Of a stretch of 64,000 bases of DNA, positions 23,291 through 33,353 are shown piece after piece. The stretch comes from a virus. The notes under the pieces were generated by a model. It had not been told where the DNA came from. It saw only the letters and a list, made by a program, of their open reading frames with translations, and ran no database searches. How positions within the stretch are numbered: the first letter of the stretch is position 1; every line of letters starts with the position of its first letter. The stretch spans positions 26,623 through 90,622 of IMG/VR virus record IMGVR_UViG_3300009164_000054; one strand, 5' to 3'. Both the position numbers and the translations under genes were made by a program.

Positions 23291-24844
23291 ATGGCAGTTC
23301 AAACAATCCCTGGGTTAACTGGTTTTACTTATGCTCGTGTAGCGTCTATGGACAAGCGTGCAGTAGGTAAACTTACAGACTCGAATCACTTGGAAAGTTT
23401 TCACTCTACTGAGCCTGCGGACTATGACAAAAAAATCATCAGTCTTTATACCCAGAGCTCATTGTACAGTAATGACTTTCTTGACATGATCAACAAAAGC
23501 ACACCTTATTATATCGATAATAATAGTGATGCATGGAAATGGCAAGTAGCAGTTCCTTACAAATTCCCAAAAATTATTGACATCCCTGCTTCTACAGAAG
23601 CTCTGAGCAAACCAGGTATCGATGGTCAAGAATTCCAATTAGTATTAGATACTAATGAGTTTTCTAAAAACGCTATCATCTCTGTAGGTACACGTCAGTA
23701 TGGTCCACGTTTCTACGTAATTAAAGATCCTGTGCCTTGGAATGCTGGATTTTTGTATTCATTCACTCTTGTGACTGACAATCCTACTATCGATTTCGTT
23801 AATCCTTTGTTCTTACAATATGGTATCGAACTTGAATTAGTTGATGCAGCTATTGGAGAATTTGATCAAGACTTATTAGGTCTTCCAAGATTAGGTGAGC
23901 AAATCACAATGTTCGAATCTTTAGGTTCTGCATATGGATATGAGCACAAAATCACAGAATGGGCTGATGATAAAATGATGAGAGATGCTTCAGGTAAACC
24001 TCTTGACATTTTGGTATATGCTCCACAAAGACGTAACCAATTACCTTTAACTCGTAATGATGTTAAATGGGAACCGTTCATTGAGTTCTGGATGCGTAAA
24101 TCTATGTTGGAATTGAAAGTTAAACGTATGATCTGGGCTAAACCAGGTACAGTTAAAACTAACGGTTCTAAACAAGAAGTTAAACGTACATCTGCTGGTG
24201 TTTACCACAGAATGAGAAACAATGGTAACTTAGTACAATACAACAGAGGTGAATTCTCTGCTAACTTGATTCGTTCAGTATTTGGTGATCTTTTCTACAG
24301 AAGAGTGGATGTTAAAGACAGACGAGTTAAAATGTACACTAACGAAGCTGGATTCGATGTATTCCAACAAGCTTTGAAAACTGATGCATTAAATTCAGGT
24401 CTTACATTTATGGCAGATTCTGGAAACAGATATATGCAAGGTGAAGGACAACATATCACTTACAACTTTGCATTCGATGCAATGGTTACACGTGAGACTG
24501 GTAGAGTTGAACTTATTCACTTGAAAGAATTAGATTTACCACAAACTAACCTAGAGTTTGGACAAAACAAAAAATCTACGCCTGTATTTATGGTGTTTGA
24601 TGTTTCTCCAATGGGTGATGGTAGTATGGTGAACAACATTAGAGAAGTGAGAATGAAAGGTGCTCCTTCTATGACTTGGGGTTATATTGATGGTACTCGT
24701 CACCACTTAGGTTTTGCTAAGTCTCAAGGTATGAGTTCAGCTAACAAATTCCCAGGATATGAAATTTGGATGAAAGACAGATGTGATGTATTCATCGAAG
24801 ATTTGTCTAGAACTGTGTTGATCGAGGAAATCCCACAATTCTAA
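23291..24844 (+). CDS. major capsid protein
   Basis: 517 residues, the size of crAss-like major capsid proteins, in the canonical position after portal and scaffold. It has an HK97-like feel: N-terminal arm, mixed strands in the middle, C-terminal domain with strand pairs (ELIHLKELDLPQTNLEFG, IREVRMKGAPSMTWGYIDGTRHHLGFAKSQG). Codon use is visibly more C- and G-rich at third positions than neighbouring hypothetical genes, as expected for a highly expressed virion protein. No frameshift or truncation seen. Confidence 0.82.
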   Translation: MAVQTIPGLTGFTYARVASMDKRAVGKLTDSNHLESFHSTEPADYDKKIISLYTQSSLYSNDFLDMINKSTPYYIDNNSDAWKWQVAVPYKFPKIIDIPASTEALSKPGIDGQEFQLVLDTNEFSKNAIISVGTRQYGPRFYVIKDPVPWNAGFLYSFTLVTDNPTIDFVNPLFLQYGIELELVDAAIGEFDQDLLGLPRLGEQITMFESLGSAYGYEHKITEWADDKMMRDASGKPLDILVYAPQRRNQLPLTRNDVKWEPFIEFWMRKSMLELKVKRMIWAKPGTVKTNGSKQEVKRTSAGVYHRMRNNGNLVQYNRGEFSANLIRSVFGDLFYRRVDVKDRRVKMYTNEAGFDVFQQALKTDALNSGLTFMADSGNRYMQGEGQHITYNFAFDAMVTRETGRVELIHLKELDLPQTNLEFGQNKKSTPVFMVFDVSPMGDGSMVNNIREVRMKGAPSMTWGYIDGTRHHLGFAKSQGMSSANKFPGYEIWMKDRCDVFIEDLSRTVLIEEIPQF

Positions 24845-24900
24845 TAATAACAGTAGGCGTACAGCTTCCCATTATAGAACAGCGTATGTCTCTTTTTTCC

Positions 24901-24947
24901 GAGAAGAATCCCCTCACCTCCTCTCCCTCCTAGAGGGGAAGCTTCTC
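24901..24947 (+). terminator. large hairpin after the major capsid gene
   Basis: GAGAAG-(aat)-CCCCTC ... GAGGGG-(aag)-CTTCTC forms a two-part 12-bp stem with an internal loop and a C/T-rich apical loop. It lies between the capsid gene and tRNA-Met. Further small inverted repeats follow (TGTGG/CCACA and TTCCA/TGGAA at about 24965-24999). It may release or process the capsid mRNA; no clear U run follows. Confidence 0.5.
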
Positions 24948-25010
24948 AAATTAGAGTGATGGATTGTGGTGTCCACAGTCGCATTCCATTCAATTGGAAC
25001 ACTCTGCAAG

Positions 25011-25079
25011 GCGGTTTAGTGTAATAGGTAGCATATCGGGCTCATAACCCAATGGCCAGGTTCGAGTCCTGAATCCGCA
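25011..25079 (+). tRNA. tRNA-Met-type (CAT anticodon)
   Basis: Plus strand cloverleaf: acceptor GCGGTTT/AATCCGC (one mismatch), D arm with AGTGTAATAGGTAGCAT, anticodon arm GGG-CTCATAA-CCC with anticodon CAT, T arm CAGG-TTCGAGT-CCTG, discriminator A. CCA is not encoded. CAT may read Met or, if lysidine-modified, Ile. It lies within the late structural operon, an unusual but known position for phage tRNAs. Intron or split structure not seen. Confidence 0.85.
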
Positions 25080-25114
25080 ACTAAAATAAACCAAATAAAT
25101 TAAATTAACTACAT

Positions 25115-26083
25115 ATGGGTAAGACAGGCAAAATCTCTACGATAAAGAGAGAGTTCACTAGTACACAACTTCAAACTATGGACAGTGGGTTAGCACAAAA
25201 AGGAATGACAAGAATCCCTGGAACAGGAGTATTCAAGTATCCTTACAAAGAATTAGATGGTAAGTACAGAACAGGATTAGATCCTACTGCTTCATACATC
25301 AGAAGAATTTCAGATCCTCTAGAAAGAGAATTAGAAACTGAAAGAGTTACTAAGCTTAAAGAAAAACTTGAATATGAATTAGGTGATATTGATTTAGGAC
25401 CTCGTTCAAACTTCTGGAACTATGGACTATCAACTTCTACAGATGACCAGACTCACGTACAATCTGTTAAATTAATGGATGGTGATAACTTCTTTGATCT
25501 ATCAGTTCCTTTTCAAGAGATAGCCTTTTCATGGTTGAGAGTACATCCAACAATTGCATCAAGTCACCAAGCTTGGGAAAGAGGTGAGTATCCAGCAGAG
25601 ACACAGTTCTATGTTGTAGATGATGAGATTGAGAATGCAGTTATATACAAGAAAAAACAATTGATCAACAAAGCAATTGTATTATTTGATTCAATGACTC
25701 CTGAGAAGAAAAAGAAAGTTGCAAGACTTTTAGGACTTCCAGTAACAGAAGAAACCAAAGAAGAGGTTGTTTACAATCAAGTAGATAACGTATTGAAACA
25801 AACAGAATTTAAGAATGGTAAATATTCAGGATTAAATCCAGTTGAAGTGTTCAATAGATTTGCTACAATGAAAGATGACTTACTACATATTAAAGATTTA
25901 GTTAAACAAGCAACAGCACATTCAGTATATAGAATCAAACCTAATGGTAAGATATATGAAGGTGAATATGAAGTGGCAAAAGATGAAGATGACTTAGTTA
26001 GATTCTTAGCTGATGATGATAACCAAGATGAGTTATTGATATTAGAAGGTAAATTAAAAACTAAAAAACTAGCTTCTGTTTAA
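25115..26083 (+). CDS. putative structural protein, 322 aa
   Basis: Starts MGKTGKISTIKREFTSTQLQTMDSGLAQKGMTRIPGTGVF, with leader AAACCAAATAAATTAAATTAACTACAT nearly the same as that of the scaffold gene. It contains a mixed alpha/beta body and an acidic/helical end (EYEVAKDEDDLVRFLADDDNQDELLILEGKLKTKKLASV). No recognised domain. Its stop codon lies inside a terminator hairpin. Probable head or completion protein by context. Confidence 0.65.
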   Translation: MGKTGKISTIKREFTSTQLQTMDSGLAQKGMTRIPGTGVFKYPYKELDGKYRTGLDPTASYIRRISDPLERELETERVTKLKEKLEYELGDIDLGPRSNFWNYGLSTSTDDQTHVQSVKLMDGDNFFDLSVPFQEIAFSWLRVHPTIASSHQAWERGEYPAETQFYVVDDEIENAVIYKKKQLINKAIVLFDSMTPEKKKKVARLLGLPVTEETKEEVVYNQVDNVLKQTEFKNGKYSGLNPVEVFNRFATMKDDLLHIKDLVKQATAHSVYRIKPNGKIYEGEYEVAKDEDDLVRFLADDDNQDELLILEGKLKTKKLASV

Positions 26084-26095
26084 GAGGCTAGTTTT
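26065..26095 (+). terminator. terminator overlapping the stop codon
   Basis: AAAACTAGC/GCTAGTTTT is a 9-bp perfect stem whose loop contains the TAA of the preceding gene. It is followed by A-rich DNA, and the 3' stem half ends GTTTT. A symmetric A/T-flanked hairpin like this can act on both strands. Confidence 0.6.
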
Positions 26096-26111
26096 AAAAA
26101 TATAAAAGCAT

Positions 26112-26843
26112 ATGATCCCAGTAGATAGTTTATTATATAAAGTAGATCAAAGACTAAATAAACTATCAACTAATGAGCACCAACAGATTCAATTAGAAGA
26201 TAAGATTTTAGCTTTGAACGAAGCTCAGATTAAGTTGATAAAACAAAAGATTGATGGTATTAGTATTGCTAGTGGATTAGGAATGGATTCTTTTAAAAAG
26301 CGTTACGAAGATTTACAAAGTCTTGTAATGAATTATAATCACCAACCTTTAACATTAACATTAAAAGATCGTGATTTAAATCAATGGGCTGCTAATATTC
26401 ATTTACTTGAACCTAAGTATATGTTTTATGTTGACAGTTATGCATTAGCTGATAAAGGAAGATGTAAAGATAGAAAGATATGGATTAACCGAGATCTTGC
26501 TAAACATGGTGATCTTCAATTCATATTAAACAATGAGCATTACAAACCTTCATTTGAATACCAAGAAACATTTAACTTCTTAGCATCAGATGAAATCTCA
26601 ATCTTTACTGATGGTACCTTTACCCCTAAGAATCTACAAATAATGTATATGAGATATCCTCTTTATATTAATAAAACAGGATATATAATGTTAGATGGTA
26701 ATCCATCATTTGATCAAGACTGTGAACTTGAGACATACTTAGAAGATGAACTTCTAGATCTTACAGTTCAGAATCTAGCAATGTATACTGAGAATGCTGC
26801 TGCAGTACAAAGTGCACAGTTCAGAATACAAACAAACGAGTAA
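26112..26843 (+). CDS. hypothetical structural protein, 243 aa
   Basis: MIPVDSLLYKVDQRLNKLSTNEHQQIQLEDKILALNEAQIKLIKQKI gives a helical start; the middle contains ...DRDLNQWAANIHLLEPKYMFYVDSYALADKG... and the end is acidic (LETYLEDELLDLTVQNLAMYTENAAAVQSAQ). This 'N-terminal helix pair, strands, C-terminal YLEDELLDLTVQ helix' layout recurs in crAss-like head-tail connector proteins, so a connector role is plausible. No enzymatic motif. Confidence 0.62.
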   Translation: MIPVDSLLYKVDQRLNKLSTNEHQQIQLEDKILALNEAQIKLIKQKIDGISIASGLGMDSFKKRYEDLQSLVMNYNHQPLTLTLKDRDLNQWAANIHLLEPKYMFYVDSYALADKGRCKDRKIWINRDLAKHGDLQFILNNEHYKPSFEYQETFNFLASDEISIFTDGTFTPKNLQIMYMRYPLYINKTGYIMLDGNPSFDQDCELETYLEDELLDLTVQNLAMYTENAAAVQSAQFRIQTNE

Positions 26844-26868
26844 ATTTTTAACTTAATAAATAAACAAA

Positions 26869-28059
26869 ATGGCTGATTTTTCATTAACCACGTTATTCGT
26901 GGTTCCAGTAGGGCAAACAACTGTCCCTAGCTCTGGCTCAACACAAGACTTGACTGCAGGTACTGTGGGAATCTTTAACAATCTTTATGCTACTGTAACT
27001 AGTACCACTATCAAAAGTGCTCCTTACTTCTACATTGCACAAGGAAGACAAAACACTTATCTTCAAGGATCTAAAAGATCTGACAAAATTGGTGTTGCTA
27101 CAACTGCATTAACAGGTAATGCTCAAACAATTTCAGGAAAAGCATCTAACGTAACTGAATGGTATAAAGTAACAGGATGTCCAACTGCGGCAAACCAAAT
27201 TACTGATGTAACTAACTTCACTGCACAATGTGGTGATGTAATCACACTTACCCTTCGTGCTGACAGTTCTTACCTTAGAACTCTTTATTTCAACGGATTT
27301 ACACGTTCAGTAACTATTCAAGCACCTTGTTGTGATTGTGGTGATGATCCATGTACTGATGTTGATGCAAATGGATTGATTAACCAATTGATTGCAAAAT
27401 TAACTGCACAAGCTCCTGGTATCAATCCTGACAACATTAGCTTGAACAACTTCTACACATTTGAAAATGTAGGTGGAACTATTCTACGTATTACAGGAAA
27501 ACCTTTAACAGCATATGGACAACCATGTGATATTGCTGCGTTCCCTTTTGAATATGACAGAATGACTTTCAGAACTTTTGTATATGCTGGTCCAGCTACA
27601 ACTGCTGACTTTATTGTTGCTGATTCTTGTAACATTGTTGCTGATGCTGTTATCACTCAACGTTCTTCTTATGCTTCAGGACAAGCTGCAGAATTTATTC
27701 AATTAGAGAAAAACTTCTATAGCTACCAAGCTGGTTACTTGAAACACCTTTACAGAATGAATGGTTACAATGAGAACTTTGAATCTTATGTTTCTGCAGG
27801 TGCTACTTATAACTCATTCTATATCAAATTCAATGAGTATGACAAATCTGCTTACCAATGGGGCGATTATATTATGGAAGATTCTACAGTAATTCTTGCG
27901 GTTCCTCAAGGAGGTTCTGATCTTACTGATGAATTTGAAGCAATCTTGGTAGGTGCTTTAGGAGCTGTTACAGATGATAATGATTGTGTAATTACAACCA
28001 CTACTACATCAACTGCTGCGCCTTCAACAACAACCACTTCATCTACTAACATTCCTTAA
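26869..28059 (+). CDS. virion protein with Thr-rich C-terminus, 396 aa
   Basis: MADFSLTTLFVVPVGQTTVPSSGSTQDLTAGTVGIFNN, then YFYIAQGRQNTYLQGSKRSDKIG: a beta-rich protein likely forming a capsid decoration, tube or fibre base. A Cys cluster (CCDCGDDPC) lies near residue 160. The last 25 residues are Thr/Ser/Ala low-complexity (TTTTTSTAAPSTTTTSS), the same kind of tail as in the fibre genes that follow. A strong terminator lies just after the gene. Confidence 0.65.
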   Translation: MADFSLTTLFVVPVGQTTVPSSGSTQDLTAGTVGIFNNLYATVTSTTIKSAPYFYIAQGRQNTYLQGSKRSDKIGVATTALTGNAQTISGKASNVTEWYKVTGCPTAANQITDVTNFTAQCGDVITLTLRADSSYLRTLYFNGFTRSVTIQAPCCDCGDDPCTDVDANGLINQLIAKLTAQAPGINPDNISLNNFYTFENVGGTILRITGKPLTAYGQPCDIAAFPFEYDRMTFRTFVYAGPATTADFIVADSCNIVADAVITQRSSYASGQAAEFIQLEKNFYSYQAGYLKHLYRMNGYNENFESYVSAGATYNSFYIKFNEYDKSAYQWGDYIMEDSTVILAVPQGGSDLTDEFEAILVGALGAVTDDNDCVITTTTTSTAAPSTTTTSSTNIP

Positions 28060-28094
28060 GGATAACAAGTAGAATTATAAATTCCTAATACTGA

Positions 28095-28130
28095 GGGGAG
28101 ATGAGTTTAAAAACGCTCTCTCCCCTTTTT
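28095..28130 (+). terminator. Rho-independent terminator
   Basis: GGGGAGA/TCTCCCC, a 7-bp GC-rich stem with a 17-base loop, followed directly by TTTTTATT on the plus strand. A textbook terminator that ends the capsid transcript before the fibre region. Confidence 0.85.
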
Positions 28131-28152
28131 ATTAACCTTCAAACACAAACTC

Positions 28153-28719
28153 ATGGCAGATTTAAAATTAGACATACTTGTAGTACCTACATATAGTACA
28201 TTAACACTTGGAGTGATGGACGCTTCAACCTATCCAACAGATCCACCAGATGTTGAAAGTGCAAGTATGAAAATAACTATTCCTGGATTTGGAGAAGCTC
28301 CATTATTACCATTTGATGTAAATTCATTTAATTTATATAACTCTGGTAATCTTGGTATTACTGAAGTGGGTATTGATCAACCTCTACCTGATGGAATATA
28401 CAGATTAAGATACTCTGTAGCACCTGCATATTTGAACTTTGTAGAAAGAACAATAATGCGTACAGAAAGAATACAAGAAAAGTTTGATAGAGCTTTTCTT
28501 CAATTAGATTTAATGGAATGCGATGGTGCAATTAAAACACAATCTAGTGTTACATTAAACACGATCAACTTCTTTATACAAGGAGCAATAGCTGCAGGTA
28601 ATAACTGTGCTGAATATGAGGCAACTAGATTATACAATCAAGCAGATAATATGTTAAATAGTTTTTTAAGATCTAACTGTGGTTGTTCAGGTAACAACTA
28701 TCAAATTAATTTCAATTAA
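28153..28719 (+). CDS. structural protein, 188 aa
   Basis: MADLKLDILVVPTYSTLTLGVMDASTYPTDPPDVESASMKITIPGFGEA: a strand-rich start suggesting an Ig-like or jelly-roll body, followed by a helix (RTERIQEKFDRAFLQLDLMECDGAI) and a Cys-containing end (LRSNCGCSGNNYQ). Similar proteins occur beside the tail-fibre genes of crAss-like phages. No enzymatic motif. Confidence 0.65.
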   Translation: MADLKLDILVVPTYSTLTLGVMDASTYPTDPPDVESASMKITIPGFGEAPLLPFDVNSFNLYNSGNLGITEVGIDQPLPDGIYRLRYSVAPAYLNFVERTIMRTERIQEKFDRAFLQLDLMECDGAIKTQSSVTLNTINFFIQGAIAAGNNCAEYEATRLYNQADNMLNSFLRSNCGCSGNNYQINFN

Positions 28720-28721
28720 TC

Positions 28722-28817
28722 ATGGCACAATGTAATTCATGTGGAGCTAATGTAGGATGTGGATGTCAATTAAAAAATGGACTATGTGCTACATGCGCAG
28801 GTAAAATAAATAAATAA
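28722..28817 (+). CDS. tiny Cys-rich zinc-knuckle protein, 31 aa
   Basis: ATG 28722 to TAA 28817: MAQCNSCGANVGCGCQLKNG, then LCATCAGKINK. CxxC twice plus CGC makes a treble-clef-like zinc site. Two bases separate it from the gene before and one base from the gene after, so it is a real member of the operon. A small zinc-binding assembly factor is the likely role; not proven. Confidence 0.7.
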   Translation: MAQCNSCGANVGCGCQLKNGLCATCAGKINK

Positions 28818-28818
28818 T

Positions 28819-29184
28819 ATGTTAACACCAAGACTAACTAATTGTCCTGAATGTGCAGACATTCCTAATTTATTAAAAAAGATAGATTGTAAGTTAGCAG
28901 AATATGCTAATGGTCTATACAACAATGTTGTATTCATGTTGAATCAAGTTGTCTCTGCTGGAGCAATGATTCAACTTTTGGCGTATAAAAGAATCCTTAC
29001 ATACAAACAATGTAATCCTGATTACTTAAGTGATTTCTGTATGGATAAGATTGTAAGTAAGGTGATAAGACTAACATCAGGTTGTTATATCAAACCTATC
29101 TTTACACCAATTCCTACAACATCTACAACATCAACATCTACTACTTGTCAACCACTAACCACCACCACCACAACAACAATATAA
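28819..29184 (+). CDS. small virion protein with Thr-rich tail, 121 aa
   Basis: MLTPRLTNCPECADIPNLLKKIDCKLAEYANGLYNNVVFML: a Cys pair near the start, then a helix-rich body (NQVVSAGAMIQLLAYKRILTYKQCNPDYLSDFCMDKIVSKV). The last ~30 residues are Thr/Ser/Pro rich (TTSTTSTSTTC and PLTTTTTTTI). The gene starts just after the zinc-knuckle protein. Function unknown; probably a virion component. Confidence 0.65.
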   Translation: MLTPRLTNCPECADIPNLLKKIDCKLAEYANGLYNNVVFMLNQVVSAGAMIQLLAYKRILTYKQCNPDYLSDFCMDKIVSKVIRLTSGCYIKPIFTPIPTTSTTSTSTTCQPLTTTTTTTI

Positions 29185-29196
29185 AATAAATATAAT

Positions 29197-30327
29197 ATGT
29201 CTAATTGTCAAAATTGTTTTAATGGATGCACCGAAACTGTTTCAGATCAGTGTGTCAGATATACAGGAATAGATGTTCCTACATTAGGTATTCAAACTGG
29301 TGATCCTTTATCAGTGATTGAACAATCTCTAACCACATTTCTTGTTTCTGCATTAGATGGATCTGGAATAAAAATAGACCTTAGTAGTATAGATGTATGT
29401 ACAGCGGTACAACAATATCTTCCTAATTGTGGAGAACTATCTATTGCAGATATATCAAAAGCTCTTATAGAAGCTGCTTGTAATATACAAGAACAAGTTG
29501 ATGTTATTGCTGCTACACTTGCTGTATTAAACGCTGATTATACAATTGGATGTTTAACAGGTGTTACAGCATCTTCTGATACACATGCCATTGTGCAAGC
29601 TACAATAACAAAACTTTGTAGTGTTGATGCTAGTTTAGCATTTGTAATTGGTCAACTGCCATCATATGTATTAAAATCAGAAATCTGTACATTGATTGAA
29701 GATTGTACAAGTGGTACTAGTGTAGCAATTAAAGCTCAAAGCAAAATGCTTCCTTATAGTGTAATTTCTTATTATGGACCAGCATCTGGATATCCAACTA
29801 TATCAGATGGATTTGGTAGTACAGGTGCAGGATATGGATATTGGGAAAATGTATATCTATGTAATGGAGGAAATCCAGGTGTTCCAGATTTGAGAGGAAG
29901 AGTTGCTGTAGGTGCTACAGATATGGCAACAGCAGCATGGCCTACCAGTGGACAAACACAACCAGGTGTTAATGATAATCCTGCATATGGATACAAAGAT
30001 CCAGCTACAGGAATACAAGGAAGTAACTTTACTACATTAACATTAGCACAAATACCAGCACATAATCATGCTGGTTCTACAGCAACTACAATTATTTCTC
30101 CATCGAGCCACAGTCATACTTTTGCTACACAAAATGTTTCTACTGGTTCTGTTGGTAATAATGTTCAAGGTACAAGTCAAAGTACTGCGGGTGGAACAAA
30201 AACAACAAGTGATGTTACAATTAGTGCAACAACAACATTAACAATATTACCACAAGGCCAGGGTGAGAAACATTCTAATATTCAACCAGGACTTGCAGTT
30301 TATTATCTTATCTATATCCCAGCATAA
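29197..30327 (+). CDS. tail collar-domain protein (short fibre-like), 376 aa
   Basis: A Cys-containing N-terminus (MSNCQNCFNGCTETVSDQC) and a helical middle are followed by a phage tail-collar fold from about residue 190: PDLRGRVAVGA near residue 231, then QIPAHNHAGS and SHSHTF His-rich metal-binding motifs, a Gly/Ser/Thr run, and GEKHSNIQPGLAVYYLIYI at the C-terminus. This is the architecture of T4 gp12-like short fibres and microcystin-dependent-protein families: trimeric, metal-bound, receptor-contacting. Confidence 0.88.
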   Translation: MSNCQNCFNGCTETVSDQCVRYTGIDVPTLGIQTGDPLSVIEQSLTTFLVSALDGSGIKIDLSSIDVCTAVQQYLPNCGELSIADISKALIEAACNIQEQVDVIAATLAVLNADYTIGCLTGVTASSDTHAIVQATITKLCSVDASLAFVIGQLPSYVLKSEICTLIEDCTSGTSVAIKAQSKMLPYSVISYYGPASGYPTISDGFGSTGAGYGYWENVYLCNGGNPGVPDLRGRVAVGATDMATAAWPTSGQTQPGVNDNPAYGYKDPATGIQGSNFTTLTLAQIPAHNHAGSTATTIISPSSHSHTFATQNVSTGSVGNNVQGTSQSTAGGTKTTSDVTISATTTLTILPQGQGEKHSNIQPGLAVYYLIYIPA

Positions 30328-30333
30328 TAATAT

Positions 30334-33300
30334 ATGTCTTACCCACCTACTCCACAAAGAAAAGCTTGCAACTGTAGTGATCCTTGTATCTCTACAGATG
30401 ATGTTTACTACGCTGGTCCCAATCTTCCAAACTCAGGAATCAATACTTATAATGTATTAACAGAAGTTATAGAGAAGCTAGATGCTATCTATGCTGTTCC
30501 TACATTACAGAAAGTAACAGAGGTGGGTAATTATACCACTCTACCAATAATTGCAGATTCATTTGTAAAGATTGGTGGAGATGGTACTAATATTTTATTG
30601 GATGATGGTACAGTGTTACCTATAGGAGATTTACCTTCACCTACAACACCTGGATTACAAGAAGTATTAACTGTTGGCAATACTGACAACATAGGTAATT
30701 CAATGTTATTTATTGACCCTTCGGATACTAATAATCTTTCAGGGATTAATTATGGGGGTCATTTTGTCGTTGGTAATGAATTAAATAATTCTTTAAGTAG
30801 TACATCTATGTTAAATACTGGAATTAGATTCTATAATAGTGATATAGGTTCTGATACATTACATTTTAATGCTAATTTAACTACTGATGATAAATCAAAT
30901 TGGGGATATACTAATAATTATTTTATACCTAAAAAACCTGAAGGAACTTATACACTAGCTACATTAGATGATATACCAGCACCTTTAGGATATACACCAG
31001 TTAATAAAGCTGGTGATACAATGCTTGGAGATTTAATACTAAATGAAGATCCATCAACTGCATTAGGTGCTGCAACAAAGCAGTACGTGGATAATATAGC
31101 AGCAGGGATTAACTTCCATGCTCCTGTAACAGTGGCCACAGATGTATCATTAGTTGCCACATATAATAACGGTGTAGATGGTCTAGGGGCAACGTTAACA
31201 GGAACATCTGTTGGTGTATTAATGATAGATGGAGAAACTCCTGCATACTTACAAAGAATATTAGTTTGGCAACAAATAAATGCTATTGAGAATGGTATAT
31301 ATGATTTAACTACAGTAGGAGATGGGACAACAATATATCAGTTAACAAGATCAACAGATGCTGACAATTCTCCTGTAGGTGAAATACAGTATGGAGATTA
31401 CGTTCTTGTATTATCAGGAGATACTAACGGAGGATTTGGATTTATATGTAACACACCAGGAACAATAGATATTGGAATAACACCAATTAACTATGTTCAA
31501 TTTAATGCTGCTCAAGCTGTAACAGCTGGTTATGGATTACAAGAGCTAACTCCTAATGTAATATCTATAAACCCATTAGAGACACAGGAGAAGATAACCC
31601 TTACAACAACAGGTACTGGAGCTGCTACATTAGATGATCTTACTAATACACTTAATATACCTACAATAGGAGTTGTTTCAGCTACAGAAACTGGTGTAGT
31701 AAATAATACTTCCTTACAAGAACTTGGAGGAGTTGATAAAACAATTAATGGTGTAAGAGTTGGTAGAGGGAATATTTCTGACCCTGCTTCTGAAAATACC
31801 GCAGTAGGTTATCAGGCTTTACAATCAGTTATTCATACTACAGGAGATGAAGGATATTATAACACTGCATTTGGTGATGAAGCATTAAAATCATTAACTA
31901 CTGGTAATTCAAGTAGTGCATTTGGAGATTGGGCATTAAGACTTTGTACAACAGGGTCATATAATACAGGAATTGGAGGTGGAGCTTTAATGGGTCTAAC
32001 TACTGGCTCATACAATCTAGCAGTAGGTGAGAATAGCCTTCTTTCTAATGTATCTGGACAAAGGAATACTGCAGTGGGTTCTTTTGCATTAAATTTAAAT
32101 ACAGGTTCTTATAATACTGCAATTGGTATGTTAGCAGGAGGATTATCAACTTCTTCAGGTAATTGGAATATACTTGTAGGAATGCAAGCTGGTAGAGATA
32201 TAAGCACAGGAGGCAACAATTTATTAATTGAAAACATAACTAATGCCTCTATAACTTCAGGTAGTTTTAATATTGTGTTAAACCCTAAACAAAAATCTGG
32301 TGTAACCACAGGATCTTTTAATACGATTATAGGATGCTGGGATGGGGCATTTCCAAATGCAATGGCAAATAATGTTATAATAGGAGATGGTCAAGGTAAC
32401 ATTAGGTTTAGAACAACAGAGACAGGATTAACAACAGTTCCTGGTCAAACAAATGCTTTAATAGATGGAGACACCACTGGTAAAGCTGTGGTGACTAAGG
32501 AGTATTTAAGTACTACTAACTACTGGACTAAGACAGGGAATGATATTTACAATAATAACACTGGAAATATAATAATTGGAGCAACTACAGCCCCAAATCC
32601 ATCACTTATAGGAAAATTAAATATAGTAGGTAATATTTATACAACTGGAAAAGTATGGTCTGCAGATGCTCAAGGTTTCAGATTTAATGATGGGGCATCA
32701 GGAATGTATTATAGAGCCACTCAAGGTTTAGAATTTGTAGTTTATGGTGATGGAACTAGTGCACTAGGACACTATAATTTTACACCTGTATATCCACTTG
32801 GAGGTAATCCAAATTATGTAAGTGGTACAACAAGATGTATAAATACTAGTGGAACATACGCTGCAATTTCTGGAAGTGTATCATCAAGAATAATAAATAT
32901 AGAACCTACTATTAACCAAACTGGAACAGCAAATGGAATAATAAGAGGTCTTTATATAAATCCAACACTAACCTCTGCTTATGATTTTAGAGCAATAGAA
33001 GTAACTGCTGGAAAGGTGATTGTACCAACTGCAATTAATAGTAATGAGGCTGTAAATAAAGGACAAGTAGATAACAGACTCGTAGTTGAAACAGCAGTAC
33101 CATATACACTAACAGATACAGATAGTGGAGGAATAGTTATATTCACAGCATCTACAACACTAACAATACCAACAGGACTTGCTGCTGGGTTTGAATGTAC
33201 ATTTGTAACATTAGCTGGTGTAACACTAACTGTATCTGCTGGATCAAATGTATTAAATAATGCTACTGGTACTTTATTGGCACCACAACTAAGTTTTACA

Positions 33301-33351
33301 TTAAAGAGAATGATAGCTGCAAACACATTCATAGCAACAGGAAACCTATAA
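30334..33351 (+). CDS. long tail fibre with YadA-head-type repeats, 1005 aa
   Basis: MSYPPTPQRKACNCSDPCISTDDVYYAGPNLPNSGIN, then a phage-fibre start, GAATKQYVDN near residue 250 (phage tail-fibre repeat motif), and from about residue 485 to 610 a run of YadA-like head repeats (NTAVGYQAL, NTAFGDEAL, NTGIGGGAL, NTAVGSFAL, NTAIG). The C-terminus is a strand-rich tip (TLTIPTGLAAGFECTFV). No chaperone domain is seen. It forms a trimeric host-recognition fibre. Confidence 0.85.
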   Translation: MSYPPTPQRKACNCSDPCISTDDVYYAGPNLPNSGINTYNVLTEVIEKLDAIYAVPTLQKVTEVGNYTTLPIIADSFVKIGGDGTNILLDDGTVLPIGDLPSPTTPGLQEVLTVGNTDNIGNSMLFIDPSDTNNLSGINYGGHFVVGNELNNSLSSTSMLNTGIRFYNSDIGSDTLHFNANLTTDDKSNWGYTNNYFIPKKPEGTYTLATLDDIPAPLGYTPVNKAGDTMLGDLILNEDPSTALGAATKQYVDNIAAGINFHAPVTVATDVSLVATYNNGVDGLGATLTGTSVGVLMIDGETPAYLQRILVWQQINAIENGIYDLTTVGDGTTIYQLTRSTDADNSPVGEIQYGDYVLVLSGDTNGGFGFICNTPGTIDIGITPINYVQFNAAQAVTAGYGLQELTPNVISINPLETQEKITLTTTGTGAATLDDLTNTLNIPTIGVVSATETGVVNNTSLQELGGVDKTINGVRVGRGNISDPASENTAVGYQALQSVIHTTGDEGYYNTAFGDEALKSLTTGNSSSAFGDWALRLCTTGSYNTGIGGGALMGLTTGSYNLAVGENSLLSNVSGQRNTAVGSFALNLNTGSYNTAIGMLAGGLSTSSGNWNILVGMQAGRDISTGGNNLLIENITNASITSGSFNIVLNPKQKSGVTTGSFNTIIGCWDGAFPNAMANNVIIGDGQGNIRFRTTETGLTTVPGQTNALIDGDTTGKAVVTKEYLSTTNYWTKTGNDIYNNNTGNIIIGATTAPNPSLIGKLNIVGNIYTTGKVWSADAQGFRFNDGASGMYYRATQGLEFVVYGDGTSALGHYNFTPVYPLGGNPNYVSGTTRCINTSGTYAAISGSVSSRIINIEPTINQTGTANGIIRGLYINPTLTSAYDFRAIEVTAGKVIVPTAINSNEAVNKGQVDNRLVVETAVPYTLTDTDSGGIVIFTASTTLTIPTGLAAGFECTFVTLAGVTLTVSAGSNVLNNATGTLLAPQLSFTLKRMIAANTFIATGNL

Positions 33352-33353
33352 TT